Shown here: in pieces, positions 17,561-25,569 of the stretch
How the letters are laid out: the number at the start of each line of letters is the position of its first letter
How positions within the stretch are numbered: the first letter of the stretch is position 1
Source of the DNA: Herpetosiphonaceae bacterium
GTDB lineage: Bacteria > Chloroflexota > Chloroflexia > Chloroflexales > Kallotenuaceae
Assembly (NCBI GenBank): GCA_036374795.1
Contig: DASUTC010000159.1
Span: forward strand, 1-49,151
DNA: 49,151 nucleotides
Direction: 5' to 3'
Position numbers and translations under genes: made by a program
The notes under the pieces: model-generated
What the model was told of the DNA's origin: nothing
What the model saw: only the letters and a program-made list of their open reading frames with translations
Databases searched by the model: none

Positions 17561-18553
17561 TTAGCCGCAGTTCTGGACCGAGCCGTACGTGTTGACGCAG
17601 TACAGCAGTTGCCCGAACGCGATGCTGTTGTTGATCCCGTGCGCGATGATGCTCGGCAGCAGCGATTGCGTCCGATCGAACGCGCCCGCCAGGCACAGGC
17701 CGCCGATAAAGGTCGCCGCCAGCAGCGCGACCGCGCCCTGCGTGATGCCGCCGAGATGGACCACCGCAAAGAGCGCCGAGCTGAGCAGATAGGCTCGTAC
17801 CCGCATCGAGGGCACCAGCGCCGAGACGACCAGCGCGACCGCCAGGCTGACGACCAGCAGCCCGACATCGCTCCAGGTGTAAAAGCCAAACCCGACGATC
17901 GCCAGGATCGGCAGGCCGAGCACCAGCAGCAGTTGGATCGCGATGATCCCGATCGTCCGACGCGCGCTATTTTCGCGCAGCGCCTTGAAGATGTAGCCCC
18001 GGAAGAAGAGCTCCTCGCCGATCGGCGCGGCGACGACAGCGCCGATGAACATCAGCGCCTGCCCGACGGTATCGCCCGGCTGAAGCTGGAAGAGATCGGC
18101 CTGATCGCTCTCGATGCCGAAGTAGGCGAAGATCCAGCCGACGATGAAGTTGAGCGTGACGAACAGCAGGCCGAAGAGCACGCCCCAGCCGATCAGCCGC
18201 AGCGGACGCGGCGCGGTCAGGCCGATCCAGTGGAGCGGCAGCTTGCGAAGCACCCGCGTGCGCAGCAGCACCACTCCCGCGAAGGCCAGATTTTGCGCCG
18301 CCAGCAGCCCGAACAGCAGGCTCATCGGGAGCGTCGTGCCGTTAGGACCGAAGAGCCCCTGAAGGTCGGCTCCACCGGCAACCTGAAAGCCAATCCAGGC
18401 GATGATCACCGCGAACGACAGGATGAACGTCACCAGCAGCGCAATAATGCCGTCGGGGATGATCCACGTGGCGAGCGGCCACCTGGGCCTGGCAGGCGCG
18501 GGCGGTAGCTGCTCCGCTGGCCCATCCGGCACGGTATAGGGTTCGGCTATCAC
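17561..18553 (-). CDS. CPBP-family intramembrane metalloprotease
   Basis: 330 residues from a GTG at 18553 that overlaps the miaB stop (GTGA). A longer frame runs into miaB but its N-terminus is a shadow of that gene. About eight membrane helices begin at residue 30. The CPBP (Abi/CAAX protease-like) motifs are present: APIGEELFFRGYIF (Glu180, Glu181, Arg185), FAVVHLGG and the final HGINNS. These glutamates and histidines are the expected metal and catalytic residues. Bacterial members act in the membrane; substrates are mostly unknown. Coupling to miaB suggests co-expression rather than shared function. The TPR gene starts 77 bp downstream. Confidence 0.88.
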   Translation of the reverse strand: MIAEPYTVPDGPAEQLPPAPARPRWPLATWIIPDGIIALLVTFILSFAVIIAWIGFQVAGGADLQGLFGPNGTTLPMSLLFGLLAAQNLAFAGVVLLRTRVLRKLPLHWIGLTAPRPLRLIGWGVLFGLLFVTLNFIVGWIFAYFGIESDQADLFQLQPGDTVGQALMFIGAVVAAPIGEELFFRGYIFKALRENSARRTIGIIAIQLLLVLGLPILAIVGFGFYTWSDVGLLVVSLAVALVVSALVPSMRVRAYLLSSALFAVVHLGGITQGAVALLAATFIGGLCLAGAFDRTQSLLPSIIAHGINNSIAFGQLLYCVNTYGSVQNCG

Positions 18554-19893
18554 TCGATCACCATCGCTACGTGCCGCCGGGGCTGCGCCTGCTCCAGCGC
18601 CGGGCCGTCGACAAGATCGCCGCTCATCGACCACGGGCCGGTGCGCGTGATCCGAACGCTCGCCAGCCGCCCGGTCCAGTCGGCGGCGTCCTCAAAGTAG
18701 ACCAGCTTGTTCTGTGGATTCCGTCCGCGCCACTTGCCCTTGGCGCGCTCCTCGACCAGCACCTCGACGGTCTGGCCCATGTAGCGCTCGTTCTGCGCGG
18801 TGGCAATCGCCGTCTGCGCGCGCTCCAGCTCGACACGCCGGAGCTGCTTCTTCCAGTACGGCACCGCCAGCGCCTCGTCGGCCTCCATCGCGGCGGCGGG
18901 CGTGCCCGGTCGGGCCGAGAAGGCGGCGATATGCACTTTGCCGAAGCCGATCTCGCTGACCAGATCGAGCGTTGCCTGGAAGTACTCGTCAGTCTCGCCC
19001 GGATGGCCGACGATGATGTCGGTGGTCATCGACACGTCGGGGATCGTCGCGCGAATCCGCCCGATCAGGTCTTTGTAGCGCTCGACGGTGTAGCCGCGCT
19101 TCATGATCTTGAGGATCGCGTTGTGACCGGCCTGCACCGGCAGGTTGATCTCCGGCATACACCTGGGCAGCCGCGCTACGGTATCGATCAGCTTCTGCGT
19201 CATCCAGGCCGGATGCGAGGTCAGGAAGCGCAGCCGCAGCAGGCCGGGCGTCTCGTGGACGACTTCCAGCAGATCGGCCAGGTCGGGGCGGCCCGGCAGA
19301 TCGTGGCCGTACGAGTCGACGATCTGGCCCAGCAGCGTGATCTCTTTCGCGCCACGGGCCACCACGCGCCGACATTCCTCGGCGATCTCCGCGATGGGCC
19401 GCGACCGCTCACGACCGCGCCGCAGCGGGATCACGCAGTAGGAGCAGCTCATGTTGCAGCCGTAGATGATCGGCACGTACACATGCACGGGCGGGTGCTT
19501 GTCGTCGGCGATCGGCAGCACCGGCTCGTCGAACGAGTAGACCGGGTTCGGCACCCGCGCGATCACCTCATCGACCGCGCTGGGCGACACGAAATGATCG
19601 ACCATCGGCAGCTTATTTTTGAAGATCGATTGGTTATCCGGGCCGACCATACAGCCCCACAAGACGATCGTGGTATCTGGTTTCTGCTCTTTGAGATGTG
19701 CCAGCGAGCCGAGCTTGCCCATGATCCGCTCTTCGGCGCTCTCGCGAACGCTGCACGAGTTCAACACAATAAAATCGGCGTCCTCGGCCTGCTCGGTAGG
19801 CGAGTAGCCGACGCCTTGCAGCGCTGCCTCAAGCCGCTCCGAGTCGGAGACGTTCATCTGGCAGCCGACGGTCCAGATATGATATTTTCCCAT
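18550..19893 (-). CDS. miaB: tRNA-2-methylthio-N6-dimethylallyladenosine synthase
   Basis: 447 residues. It adds a methylthio group to isopentenyl-adenosine at position 37 of tRNAs. The protein begins MGKYHIWTVGCQMN. The N-terminal cluster cysteines are Cys11, Cys47 and Cys81; the radical SAM cluster is GCNMSCSYC (Cys146, Cys150, Cys153), followed by the MiaB-type VIPLRRGRERSRP. A C-terminal TRAM-like domain is seen around GQTVEVLVEE and GDLVDG. A GTG eight codons upstream (19917) is possible, but the family start fits the inner ATG. An extended -10 promoter lies about 80 bases upstream. It is the first gene of the operon with CPBP and TPR genes. Confidence 0.95.
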   Translation of the reverse strand: MGKYHIWTVGCQMNVSDSERLEAALQGVGYSPTEQAEDADFIVLNSCSVRESAEERIMGKLGSLAHLKEQKPDTTIVLWGCMVGPDNQSIFKNKLPMVDHFVSPSAVDEVIARVPNPVYSFDEPVLPIADDKHPPVHVYVPIIYGCNMSCSYCVIPLRRGRERSRPIAEIAEECRRVVARGAKEITLLGQIVDSYGHDLPGRPDLADLLEVVHETPGLLRLRFLTSHPAWMTQKLIDTVARLPRCMPEINLPVQAGHNAILKIMKRGYTVERYKDLIGRIRATIPDVSMTTDIIVGHPGETDEYFQATLDLVSEIGFGKVHIAAFSARPGTPAAAMEADEALAVPYWKKQLRRVELERAQTAIATAQNERYMGQTVEVLVEERAKGKWRGRNPQNKLVYFEDAADWTGRLASVRITRTGPWSMSGDLVDGPALEQAQPRRHVAMVIE

Positions 19894-19975
19894 CGCAAAC
19901 ACCCATGCGGACAGCACGCCACGCTAGCCGCGCGGCCTTGCTCCCCGCTACACACACGCTTTTCTGTAAGCGAGC

Positions 19976-19981
19976 ATTATA
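19976..19981 (-). promoter_or_regulatory. Extended -10 promoter of miaB
   Basis: TATAAT preceded by TG one base before it (TGT-TATAAT) on the minus strand. No good -35 is present, as expected for an extended -10 promoter. Predicted leader about 75 bases. Confidence 0.6.
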
Positions 19982-20029
19982 ACATACGCCTAAACCGCTC
20001 GCCGGGCAGGGGAAGAAGGGGTCGGGGGA

Positions 20030-20146
20030 AGACGTTTCGAGTTCTGTGCTCAGGCCCTCATCCCCCAGCCCCTTCTCCAGGCCCAAAGGGCACCTCCTGC
20101 GGCATAGGAGAAGGGGAGCCACTGGTTCTCAGTTCTTGGTTTATCC
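20030..20146 (+). repeat. Composite intergenic element after the SGNH hydrolase
   Basis: Plus strand: GTTTCGAGTTCTG at one end and GGTTCTCAGTTCTTGG next to the SGNH gene stop. Between them is an inverted repeat, CCCCTTCTCC (20069-20078) and GGAGAAGGGG (20107-20116), perfect 10-bp arms flanking CCCAAAGGGCACC. The same CCCA(A/G)AGGGCACCCGCC core occurs in the elements at 25.5 and 38.5 kb. Confidence 0.75.
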
Positions 20147-20914
20147 GTCTCCTTCTCGATACTGTAGCGCCTGCAAAAAGCGCTCGGCGATCACAGCATG
20201 GCCGGCGGCGTTGGCATGTACGTCGCCTGCCGCGATGTAGGTGTAGCGGTAGACGCTGCCCCCGGCGAAGGCGCGATCCACATCGGCTACGGCCACGCCG
20301 CGCGCCGTGGCTGCCCGCGTGATCGCCCCGTTGAGCTGTGCGCTCCAGTACGCGGGCGTGGTCTGGTCCGCCGGGTCGCCCGGAAACGGATTGTAGTAGG
20401 TCATGATCGCGATGTCGGCGGTGCGACCGCCCAGGCGGGTGCTGGTCGCGGCGATCAGCTGGTCGAGCGTGGTGCCGATGTTCGCCTCGATCGTCGCGAT
20501 CATGCGGCGACGCGCCTCGTCCGAGGCGGATTGGACCGCCCGCGCATCGTTGCCGCCGATGTCGAGGGTGATCGGGCTGACGCGCTTCCCGGCGGCGCGC
20601 TGCTCACGGATAAACGCCAGCGCCTGCGGCAGCTGGCGGCGCAGCAGCGATGCGCTCGTCTCGCCGGGGATCGCCAAGTTGCGCACCTCGATCGGCTGCC
20701 GGGCCTGAAGCGCTGCGGCTATGCGCGCGACATAGGCCTCCTGGGGCTGCTCGACGATAAAGCCAGCCGCCAGCGAGTCGCCGAGCGCAAGATAGACCTC
20801 GCCGGGTCCTGTGGGCGTGTATGAGCGAGCAGCAGCCTGGGTCCGTGCCCAGTACCAGCCGCCGCTGAGCAATACAGTCAGCAGAATCAGAGAAGGGATC
20901 AAAAAGCGTCGCAT
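20141..20914 (-). CDS. SGNH/GDSL-type hydrolase, membrane-anchored or exported
   Basis: 257 residues from the ATG at 20914. An N-terminal hydrophobic segment (FLIPSLILLTVLLSGGWYW) is an uncleaved anchor or signal. The esterase blocks are YLALGDSLAAGF (nucleophile Ser), IPGETSA, LDIGGNDA and the terminal AAGDVHANAAGHAVIAE with Asp and His. It should cleave ester or acyl bonds outside the cytoplasm; the substrate is unknown. An earlier start at 20956 would add 14 residues, but TATAAT lies six bases before the inner ATG, so transcription probably begins at the ATG itself (leaderless). The gene is followed by a heptamer-repeat element. Confidence 0.85.
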   Translation of the reverse strand: MRRFLIPSLILLTVLLSGGWYWARTQAAARSYTPTGPGEVYLALGDSLAAGFIVEQPQEAYVARIAAALQARQPIEVRNLAIPGETSASLLRRQLPQALAFIREQRAAGKRVSPITLDIGGNDARAVQSASDEARRRMIATIEANIGTTLDQLIAATSTRLGGRTADIAIMTYYNPFPGDPADQTTPAYWSAQLNGAITRAATARGVAVADVDRAFAGGSVYRYTYIAAGDVHANAAGHAVIAERFLQALQYREGDG

Positions 20915-20920
20915 AGAGAC

Positions 20921-20926
20921 ATTATA
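20921..20926 (-). promoter_or_regulatory. -10 element placing transcription start at the SGNH ATG
   Basis: Perfect TATAAT with six bases to the ATG at 20914. There is no Shine-Dalgarno site and no clear -35. This geometry predicts a leaderless mRNA. Confidence 0.55.
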
Positions 20927-21091
20927 GCCCGAACCAATCGGCGGGCCGGGCTGCATCTGTTACCAAGTGTGAACGAGGCAGGCGTGATGGTACGCGGCGG
21001 TGATCAGCACGATCGAAGCCTTGACGGCTCGCAGGTCTGCGGCGCGCCCGGCTCAGGGCAGAGCGCGGGTTGTCGGTGGGATTGACGCCTG

Positions 21092-23518
21092 TCAGAGCGG
21101 CTGATCGTCGGGCGTGACAGTTGTGAGCGGCAGCCGAATCGTAAAGGTCGAGCCGCTGCCCTCGGCGCTCTGGACCGTGAGCGTGCCGCCGTGCTGCTCG
21201 ACGATCTGCTTGGCGCTGGTCAGGCCGATTCCTGTCCCGCGCACTCTCCCGACCACGTTATGCGCGCGATGGAATGGCTCGAAAATATGCGGCAGGTCGT
21301 TCGCGGGAATGCCCAGGCCATGATCCCGAACATTGATCAGCACATGGGCTTCGGGTGCTGCCACCTGCGTCACTTCGACCGTGATCTCGCCGCCGTCGGG
21401 GCTGTACTTAATCGCGTTGGACAGCAGATTCGCCAGCACCCGCTCCAGCCGCGACGTGTCGTACAGGCCGACTAAGGAGGGCACGTCGGCGACCACGCTG
21501 ATCTGGTGGTGATCGGTTGCCTGCTGATACTCTGCGACGGTCTGCCGGACAAGCGCGACCAGATCGGTCGGCAGCAGATCGAGATCGATCGTCTGGCCTT
21601 CCTGAAGCCGGGCAAAATCGAGCAGCTCGTTGAGCAGCCCGGTCATCTTCTTGGTCGTGGCGTCGATCTTCGACAGGCCATCTTCAAGCCAATCGACACC
21701 CGGCAGATCGCGCCCGCCGCGTCGCTGCAAGAAATTGGCGTAGCCTTTGATCGCGCTCAGGGGATTTTTGAGATCGTGGGAGACGATCAAGATTAATTCG
21801 TTGCGGGTGCGCACCGCCTGCTGTGCCTCGCGGTAGAGCCGCGCGTTGTCGACGGCGAGTGCACAGCGGCGCATCAGCTCCGCCGCCTGCGCCAGATCGT
21901 CATCGGTGTAGCAGTGGTTGGCCGAGACAAACGTGGCCGCGCCAAGCGTCCGCCCATGCGCGAGCAGCGGCACGATCATGTAGGACTTGAAGCCCAACCG
22001 CTGCAACGCCTGATAATGCTCCTCGTCGTAGCTGACGTAGCGTAGCTGATCGTCGGATACCTCCGACACCATCTGTGCGCGTCCGCTGTGCAGCACCTCC
22101 ATGATCGGACTTTCCGGGTCGTCGTCGATCGGGCGGCGACGCTGGATCTCGCGGATCAGCCCTTCGAGATCTGAGTTCACATGCGCGACCGCCGGACGCT
22201 GGAGCGTGCCGTCCTCTCCGAGCAGGTGAACGATACACCAGTCGGCCAGATGCGGGATCGCAAGGTGGACGACGCTGGCGATCGTCGACTCGTAATCGAG
22301 CGAGTCGGCCAGGATGCTGCCCGCCTGCGCCAGGAAGCGCTGATGCTCCTCGCCGCGTCTGCGCTCGGTGACATCGTAAAAGGTGCTGACGGCGGCGGTG
22401 ATGTTGCCGTGTCGATCGCGGATCGGCGTGGAGCTGACGCAGATCGTGCCCGTCGTTCCATCGCCGCGCAGCACGTCGATCTCCTCGTCGACGACAACCT
22501 CTCCCGTGAGGATCGAGCGCGCCAGGGGCCACTCCTCGGCCTGGTACGGGCGTCGGTCGTGGTGAAAGCCCCGGTAGCGATCGTACTCCGCGATGTTCGC
22601 TGCCGGGAAGAAGGGATAGCGCAGAATGCGCGCCAGTTGCTCGTTGCCGAGGACCAACTTTCCAGAGGGGGCTTCCGCGATAGCAACGCCTGCGGGCATC
22701 TGGCACAGCACCGCCTCGAAGCGTGCCCGCTCGCTCTCCAACTGCTGGTGCAGCCGCTCGCGCTCCGCGCGTGCGTGCTGCTGCTCGGTGATGTCACGAT
22801 TGACTGAGACATAGCCGATCACGCGACGGTCGGCATCGTAGATCGCGCGCATCGCCGTCTCGATCTGTAGCTCGTGGCCGTCGCGATGCCGCTGAACAAC
22901 GCGGCCACTCCAATGCGCTTGCTCTTTGAGCATGGCAAGCGCCTGCTCTCGGCTGCTGCCGTCGCCGTAGCGCAGGATCGGAATCACCTCGTCGATCGCC
23001 TTCCCTTGCACCTGGGCTGCTTGCCAGCCGTAGATCATCTCGCTCGCCGGATTCCAGATCTGGATCTGAAGGTCAATATCGGTGGCGATAATTGCATCGT
23101 TGACGCTTTGGAGCAGCAAGTTTTGGTAATCTTGCATACGGAGCGCCTCAGTATATTCGCGTTCCACGCGATTCTTGAACATTCCGACGAGCACAGCCAG
23201 ACCAGGCGCGGTGCCGACGACCACGGCGACGCGGATCATGCCGTTGAACGTATAGTGGAGCGGCTGACCCGGTATTGCAAAGATATAGAGCGCGTACAGC
23301 ACCGTGATCCCGGCGCTGATCAACCCTGCTTCACGTCCTTCTCGAAAGGCAGTGTATACAATCGGCAGGAACAACGGCGCGACCAATGGAATGTCGAGCA
23401 GCGTCCGCGACATAACCTCGCTGATCAGCGCGACGACGAGCGTGATGAGAGGGCCTTTTCGTGGCGGCCAGCGATGTATAGTGAGTCTTTTACGTTCGAC
23501 TGTCAAGGAGGTAGACAT
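21092..23518 (-). CDS. Membrane PAS-PAS-GAF sensor histidine kinase
   Basis: 808 residues. The N-terminal 115 residues hold about three or four membrane helices (MASE/DUF4118-like). PAS domain 1 spans about 130-245 with a PAC end (GYVSVNRDITE), PAS domain 2 about 260-385 (AAVSTFYDVTE), and GAF about 400-565 (SILADSLDYESTI to CALAVDNARLY). The HisKA box is VSHDLKNPLSAIKGY with His581 as phospho-acceptor. The ATPase has NLLSNAIKYSPDGG, RDHGLGIP and GTGIGLTSAKQIVEQHGG. It should autophosphorylate and pass phosphate to a response regulator not found here. AAGGAG precedes the ATG by seven bases. It is an orphan kinase; a 456-bp gene-free region lies upstream. Confidence 0.93.
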   Translation of the reverse strand: MSTSLTVERKRLTIHRWPPRKGPLITLVVALISEVMSRTLLDIPLVAPLFLPIVYTAFREGREAGLISAGITVLYALYIFAIPGQPLHYTFNGMIRVAVVVGTAPGLAVLVGMFKNRVEREYTEALRMQDYQNLLLQSVNDAIIATDIDLQIQIWNPASEMIYGWQAAQVQGKAIDEVIPILRYGDGSSREQALAMLKEQAHWSGRVVQRHRDGHELQIETAMRAIYDADRRVIGYVSVNRDITEQQHARAERERLHQQLESERARFEAVLCQMPAGVAIAEAPSGKLVLGNEQLARILRYPFFPAANIAEYDRYRGFHHDRRPYQAEEWPLARSILTGEVVVDEEIDVLRGDGTTGTICVSSTPIRDRHGNITAAVSTFYDVTERRRGEEHQRFLAQAGSILADSLDYESTIASVVHLAIPHLADWCIVHLLGEDGTLQRPAVAHVNSDLEGLIREIQRRRPIDDDPESPIMEVLHSGRAQMVSEVSDDQLRYVSYDEEHYQALQRLGFKSYMIVPLLAHGRTLGAATFVSANHCYTDDDLAQAAELMRRCALAVDNARLYREAQQAVRTRNELILIVSHDLKNPLSAIKGYANFLQRRGGRDLPGVDWLEDGLSKIDATTKKMTGLLNELLDFARLQEGQTIDLDLLPTDLVALVRQTVAEYQQATDHHQISVVADVPSLVGLYDTSRLERVLANLLSNAIKYSPDGGEITVEVTQVAAPEAHVLINVRDHGLGIPANDLPHIFEPFHRAHNVVGRVRGTGIGLTSAKQIVEQHGGTLTVQSAEGSGSTFTIRLPLTTVTPDDQPL

Positions 23519-23974
23519 GGCTCGGCTCCTTGCCCCGATCTATTCTGTTTTGCCCGTTGTAGCCCACGCCAAGCGTATCGAGATCTGTTCGAGCTGCTGT
23601 AGCATAGGCTGGTACAGACCGCTGGTACGACCTCATAAGCTCGGCACTTAAGTTTGGGGGGTGAGGGGATGCCGAGTTGTTCCCGTTGTCCTCAAGAAGC
23701 AAGCCCGATGGCCTGATAGCGACGAAAAGCCTCTTGCCTATGTGTTTGTGGGAAATGTCGATGCCTGGGCATATATTAAAGAGGATGGGGTGCCGGAGTC
23801 ACGCTCCTATCCAATGCCCGATACACTAGCTGTCGTATTGCCACCCATTGTAGCACAAATTTAACACAAGATATAGACGGCCAGTAGTCCGGCGCTCGAT
23901 TCTGGCCCTGCGCCGCCCCAGCGCTGGGACTGACAGGAGCACGAAACACATGGAGCCGCGCGCCGCTGCCGGGC
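23519..23974. other. 456-bp intergenic region between fdhE and the sensor kinase
   Basis: AT content rises around 23780-23880, and a TACAAT (23852-23847, minus) could be a -10 for the kinase with a long leader. Short frames on both strands show no family-like features. A GGGCTTA/TAAGCCC inverted repeat (23971-23977, 23991-23997) overlaps the fdhE stop. Confidence 0.4.
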
Positions 23975-24871
23975 TTAAGCGGGCGGCGCGTAAGCCCGCT
24001 CCAACGCCACGAGATCCAGATGCAGCGTTGCCAGATCCGCGACAAGAAGCTGCGGTGTCGTGAGCGGCGTGAGCGTGGCGATGGTTTTGTAGTAGCAATG
24101 GCAGCGCTCACAGGTAACGGCGCGCTGAGTCGCTTCCTGCGCCTCTTCATAGAGGTAGGCGATGTCAGCGTGGGCGCGCGAGCCGCAGAAGGGACAGCGC
24201 AGCCGCTCCAGCGGCCAGCCGCTCGCGCACAGGCCACAGCGCAGCACGCGGGCCTGCTCGATGCCGCGCTGCTCCGCCAGCAAGGGCCACGCGCCGCAGG
24301 TGGGACAGTAGCCCGGCTGCCAGTCGATCGGCTGCCGTAGCGGCTGAAGCCGGAGCGCTACCTGCTCCAGGGTCGGCAGCAGCGTCCAGCGCAGCAGCGT
24401 CGCGGCCAGCCCCGCATCCAGGTCCAGGCGCGCGGCATGATCGGCAACCGCGCCGGGATCTCCAGCCAGCACCTCGACGGCCAGGCCAGGTACATCGAGC
24501 GCGCCGCGCTGCGCGGCCTGGCTCAGCGCACGCGCGGCGGTGCTATCGGCGGCGGGCTGTTCGATAAGGGCGCCGCAGAGCTGCCGGAAGCGCTCGTGGA
24601 GCCAGGTGTGATCCAGCGCCAGCGACTCGCCGCGCAGCAGCGGCACGCCCGCCGCCAGCTTGGTTGCGGCGTGGGCCGGATCGAGCGTAAGCTGCGGCAA
24701 CGGCGGCGTGTCGCGAAACGCCACGCGCAGCAAGGCCGCGTGAGTCGTCGCCAGCGCTGCCAGGTCGGGGCGCTCCTCGGCGAGCCGCGCAAGCTGATGT
24801 AGCGCCTGCTCGGCGTCGGCCCGTAGCGGCTTGTGGCGATCGAGGAATTTACTGATCGGATTGCGGAGCAC
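23975..24871 (-). CDS. fdhE: FdhE-type formate dehydrogenase assembly protein
   Basis: 298 residues from a GTG at 24871. AGAGGAAAG precedes the GTG by five or six bases, whereas the more upstream in-frame start would lie deep in the previous gene. FdhE is a cytoplasmic factor needed to mature respiratory formate dehydrogenases. The metal-binding part has four CxxC pairs: YCPTCGAWP, LRCGLCASGW, CPFCGS and CERCHCYY, the rubredoxin-like iron site of the family. The N-terminal 150 residues are helical. It overlaps the preceding 133-residue gene by 23 bases and is the last gene of the fdh operon. Confidence 0.9.
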   Translation of the reverse strand: MLRNPISKFLDRHKPLRADAEQALHQLARLAEERPDLAALATTHAALLRVAFRDTPPLPQLTLDPAHAATKLAAGVPLLRGESLALDHTWLHERFRQLCGALIEQPAADSTAARALSQAAQRGALDVPGLAVEVLAGDPGAVADHAARLDLDAGLAATLLRWTLLPTLEQVALRLQPLRQPIDWQPGYCPTCGAWPLLAEQRGIEQARVLRCGLCASGWPLERLRCPFCGSRAHADIAYLYEEAQEATQRAVTCERCHCYYKTIATLTPLTTPQLLVADLATLHLDLVALERAYAPPA

Positions 24872-25250
24872 GTTTCTTTCCTCTGCGTTGGCCCTCGCCC
24901 GCGCGCACGGCCTCATCGATCAGCCAGGCGACGAACTGCGGCGAGGTGATGGCGGCTTCCCAGTCGTAGCGCACGTTGAGGCAAATCCCGCGAGTAGGGC
25001 CGTAGGGCGGGCCAATCTCGGCGATGATCCGCTCCAGCGCGGCGTCGAGCGCGTCCGGCTCGGGATCGAGCGCGACAAGCTGATGCAGCACCCGCCGCTT
25101 CAGCTCCATGCCCGCCAGATCCGCCTGCTGGTCGCGGGCGCGCTGACGCGGCAGCAGATCGCCGCCCGCCAGCAAGAGATAGGCCAGATCGGCGGGTCGG
25201 AGCGGCGCTGCCAGATCCTCGCGATCATCCGGTTGGCCCGGCCCGCTCAT
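24849..25250 (-). CDS. Unknown protein of the formate dehydrogenase operon
   Basis: 133 residues, no recognised domain. The start shares ATGA with the end of the small lipoprotein gene, and the stop lies within fdhE, so it is translationally coupled on both sides. Visible features are an amphipathic N-terminal part (RPADLAYLLLAGGDLLPRQRARDQQADLAGME), an acidic-helical middle (DALDAALERIIAEIGPP) and a C-terminal segment with GPTRGICLNVRYDWEAA. No signal peptide or membrane helix and only one cysteine. Its place between structural and assembly genes suggests a role in formate dehydrogenase maturation, by context only. Confidence 0.7.
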   Translation of the reverse strand: MSGPGQPDDREDLAAPLRPADLAYLLLAGGDLLPRQRARDQQADLAGMELKRRVLHQLVALDPEPDALDAALERIIAEIGPPYGPTRGICLNVRYDWEAAITSPQFVAWLIDEAVRAGEGQRRGKKRAPQSDQ

Positions 25251-25432
25251 GGCTGCGATTCTCCCACAAAGACCTTCGATCGCGGCCTGAAGTCCTCGGT
25301 GTAATTGCCGGGGTCCGCGCCCGGCCCGCCGCCGCGCGCGCGGCCCGCCTCCGGACCACAGCCTGCCAGCGCCGCCAGCAGCGCCAGCAGCAGCAGCACG
25401 CGCCGCGCGGTCTGAGTGGTGAGGTGTGGCAT
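25247..25432 (-). CDS. Small lipoprotein of the formate dehydrogenase operon
   Basis: 61 residues from the ATG at 25432 with GGAG five bases upstream. Residues 9-23 are a hydrophobic signal and LAGC (Cys25) is a lipobox, so the mature lipoprotein has only about 37 residues: a Gly/Ala-rich spacer and a C-terminal segment, NYTEDFRPRSKVFVGESQP. A longer frame to 25573 exists, but it translates the intergenic repeat and is rejected. The stop overlaps the next gene (ATGA). The Gly-rich spacer plus a polar end looks like a tethered peptide that could touch an extracytoplasmic subunit. Function unknown. Confidence 0.75.
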   Translation of the reverse strand: MPHLTTQTARRVLLLLALLAALAGCGPEAGRARGGGPGADPGNYTEDFRPRSKVFVGESQP

Positions 25433-25436
25433 GCGT

Positions 25437-25569
25437 CTCCTCTTTCGAGCTTCAAGTTTCAAGTTTCGAGTTTCGAGTTCAGGGTTCTCGCGCTTGTTCC
25501 TTCGCCCAAAGGGCACCCGCCCTGATCCCTTGTTCTCTCGGACCTGGTTCCTGGTTCTTGGTTCTTTCG
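25437..25569 (+). repeat. Heptamer-repeat element after nrfD
   Basis: Plus strand: TTTCGAGCTTCAAGTTTCAAG units at 25442-25480 (quoted in part), then GGTTCTCGCGCTTGTTCC, the core CCCAAAGGGCACCCGCC, and GGTTCCTGGTTCTTGGTTC ending at the nrfD stop. The element separates nrfD from the small lipoprotein gene. Confidence 0.8.

Noticed and set aside
18554-18634. N-terminal extension of the CPBP protease
   Set aside because: It lies inside miaB; the GTG overlapping the miaB stop is the better start.
23661-23864. Possible 67-residue plus-strand gene between fdhE and the sensor kinase
   Set aside because: No ribosome site, no recognisable domain, and no conserved context.
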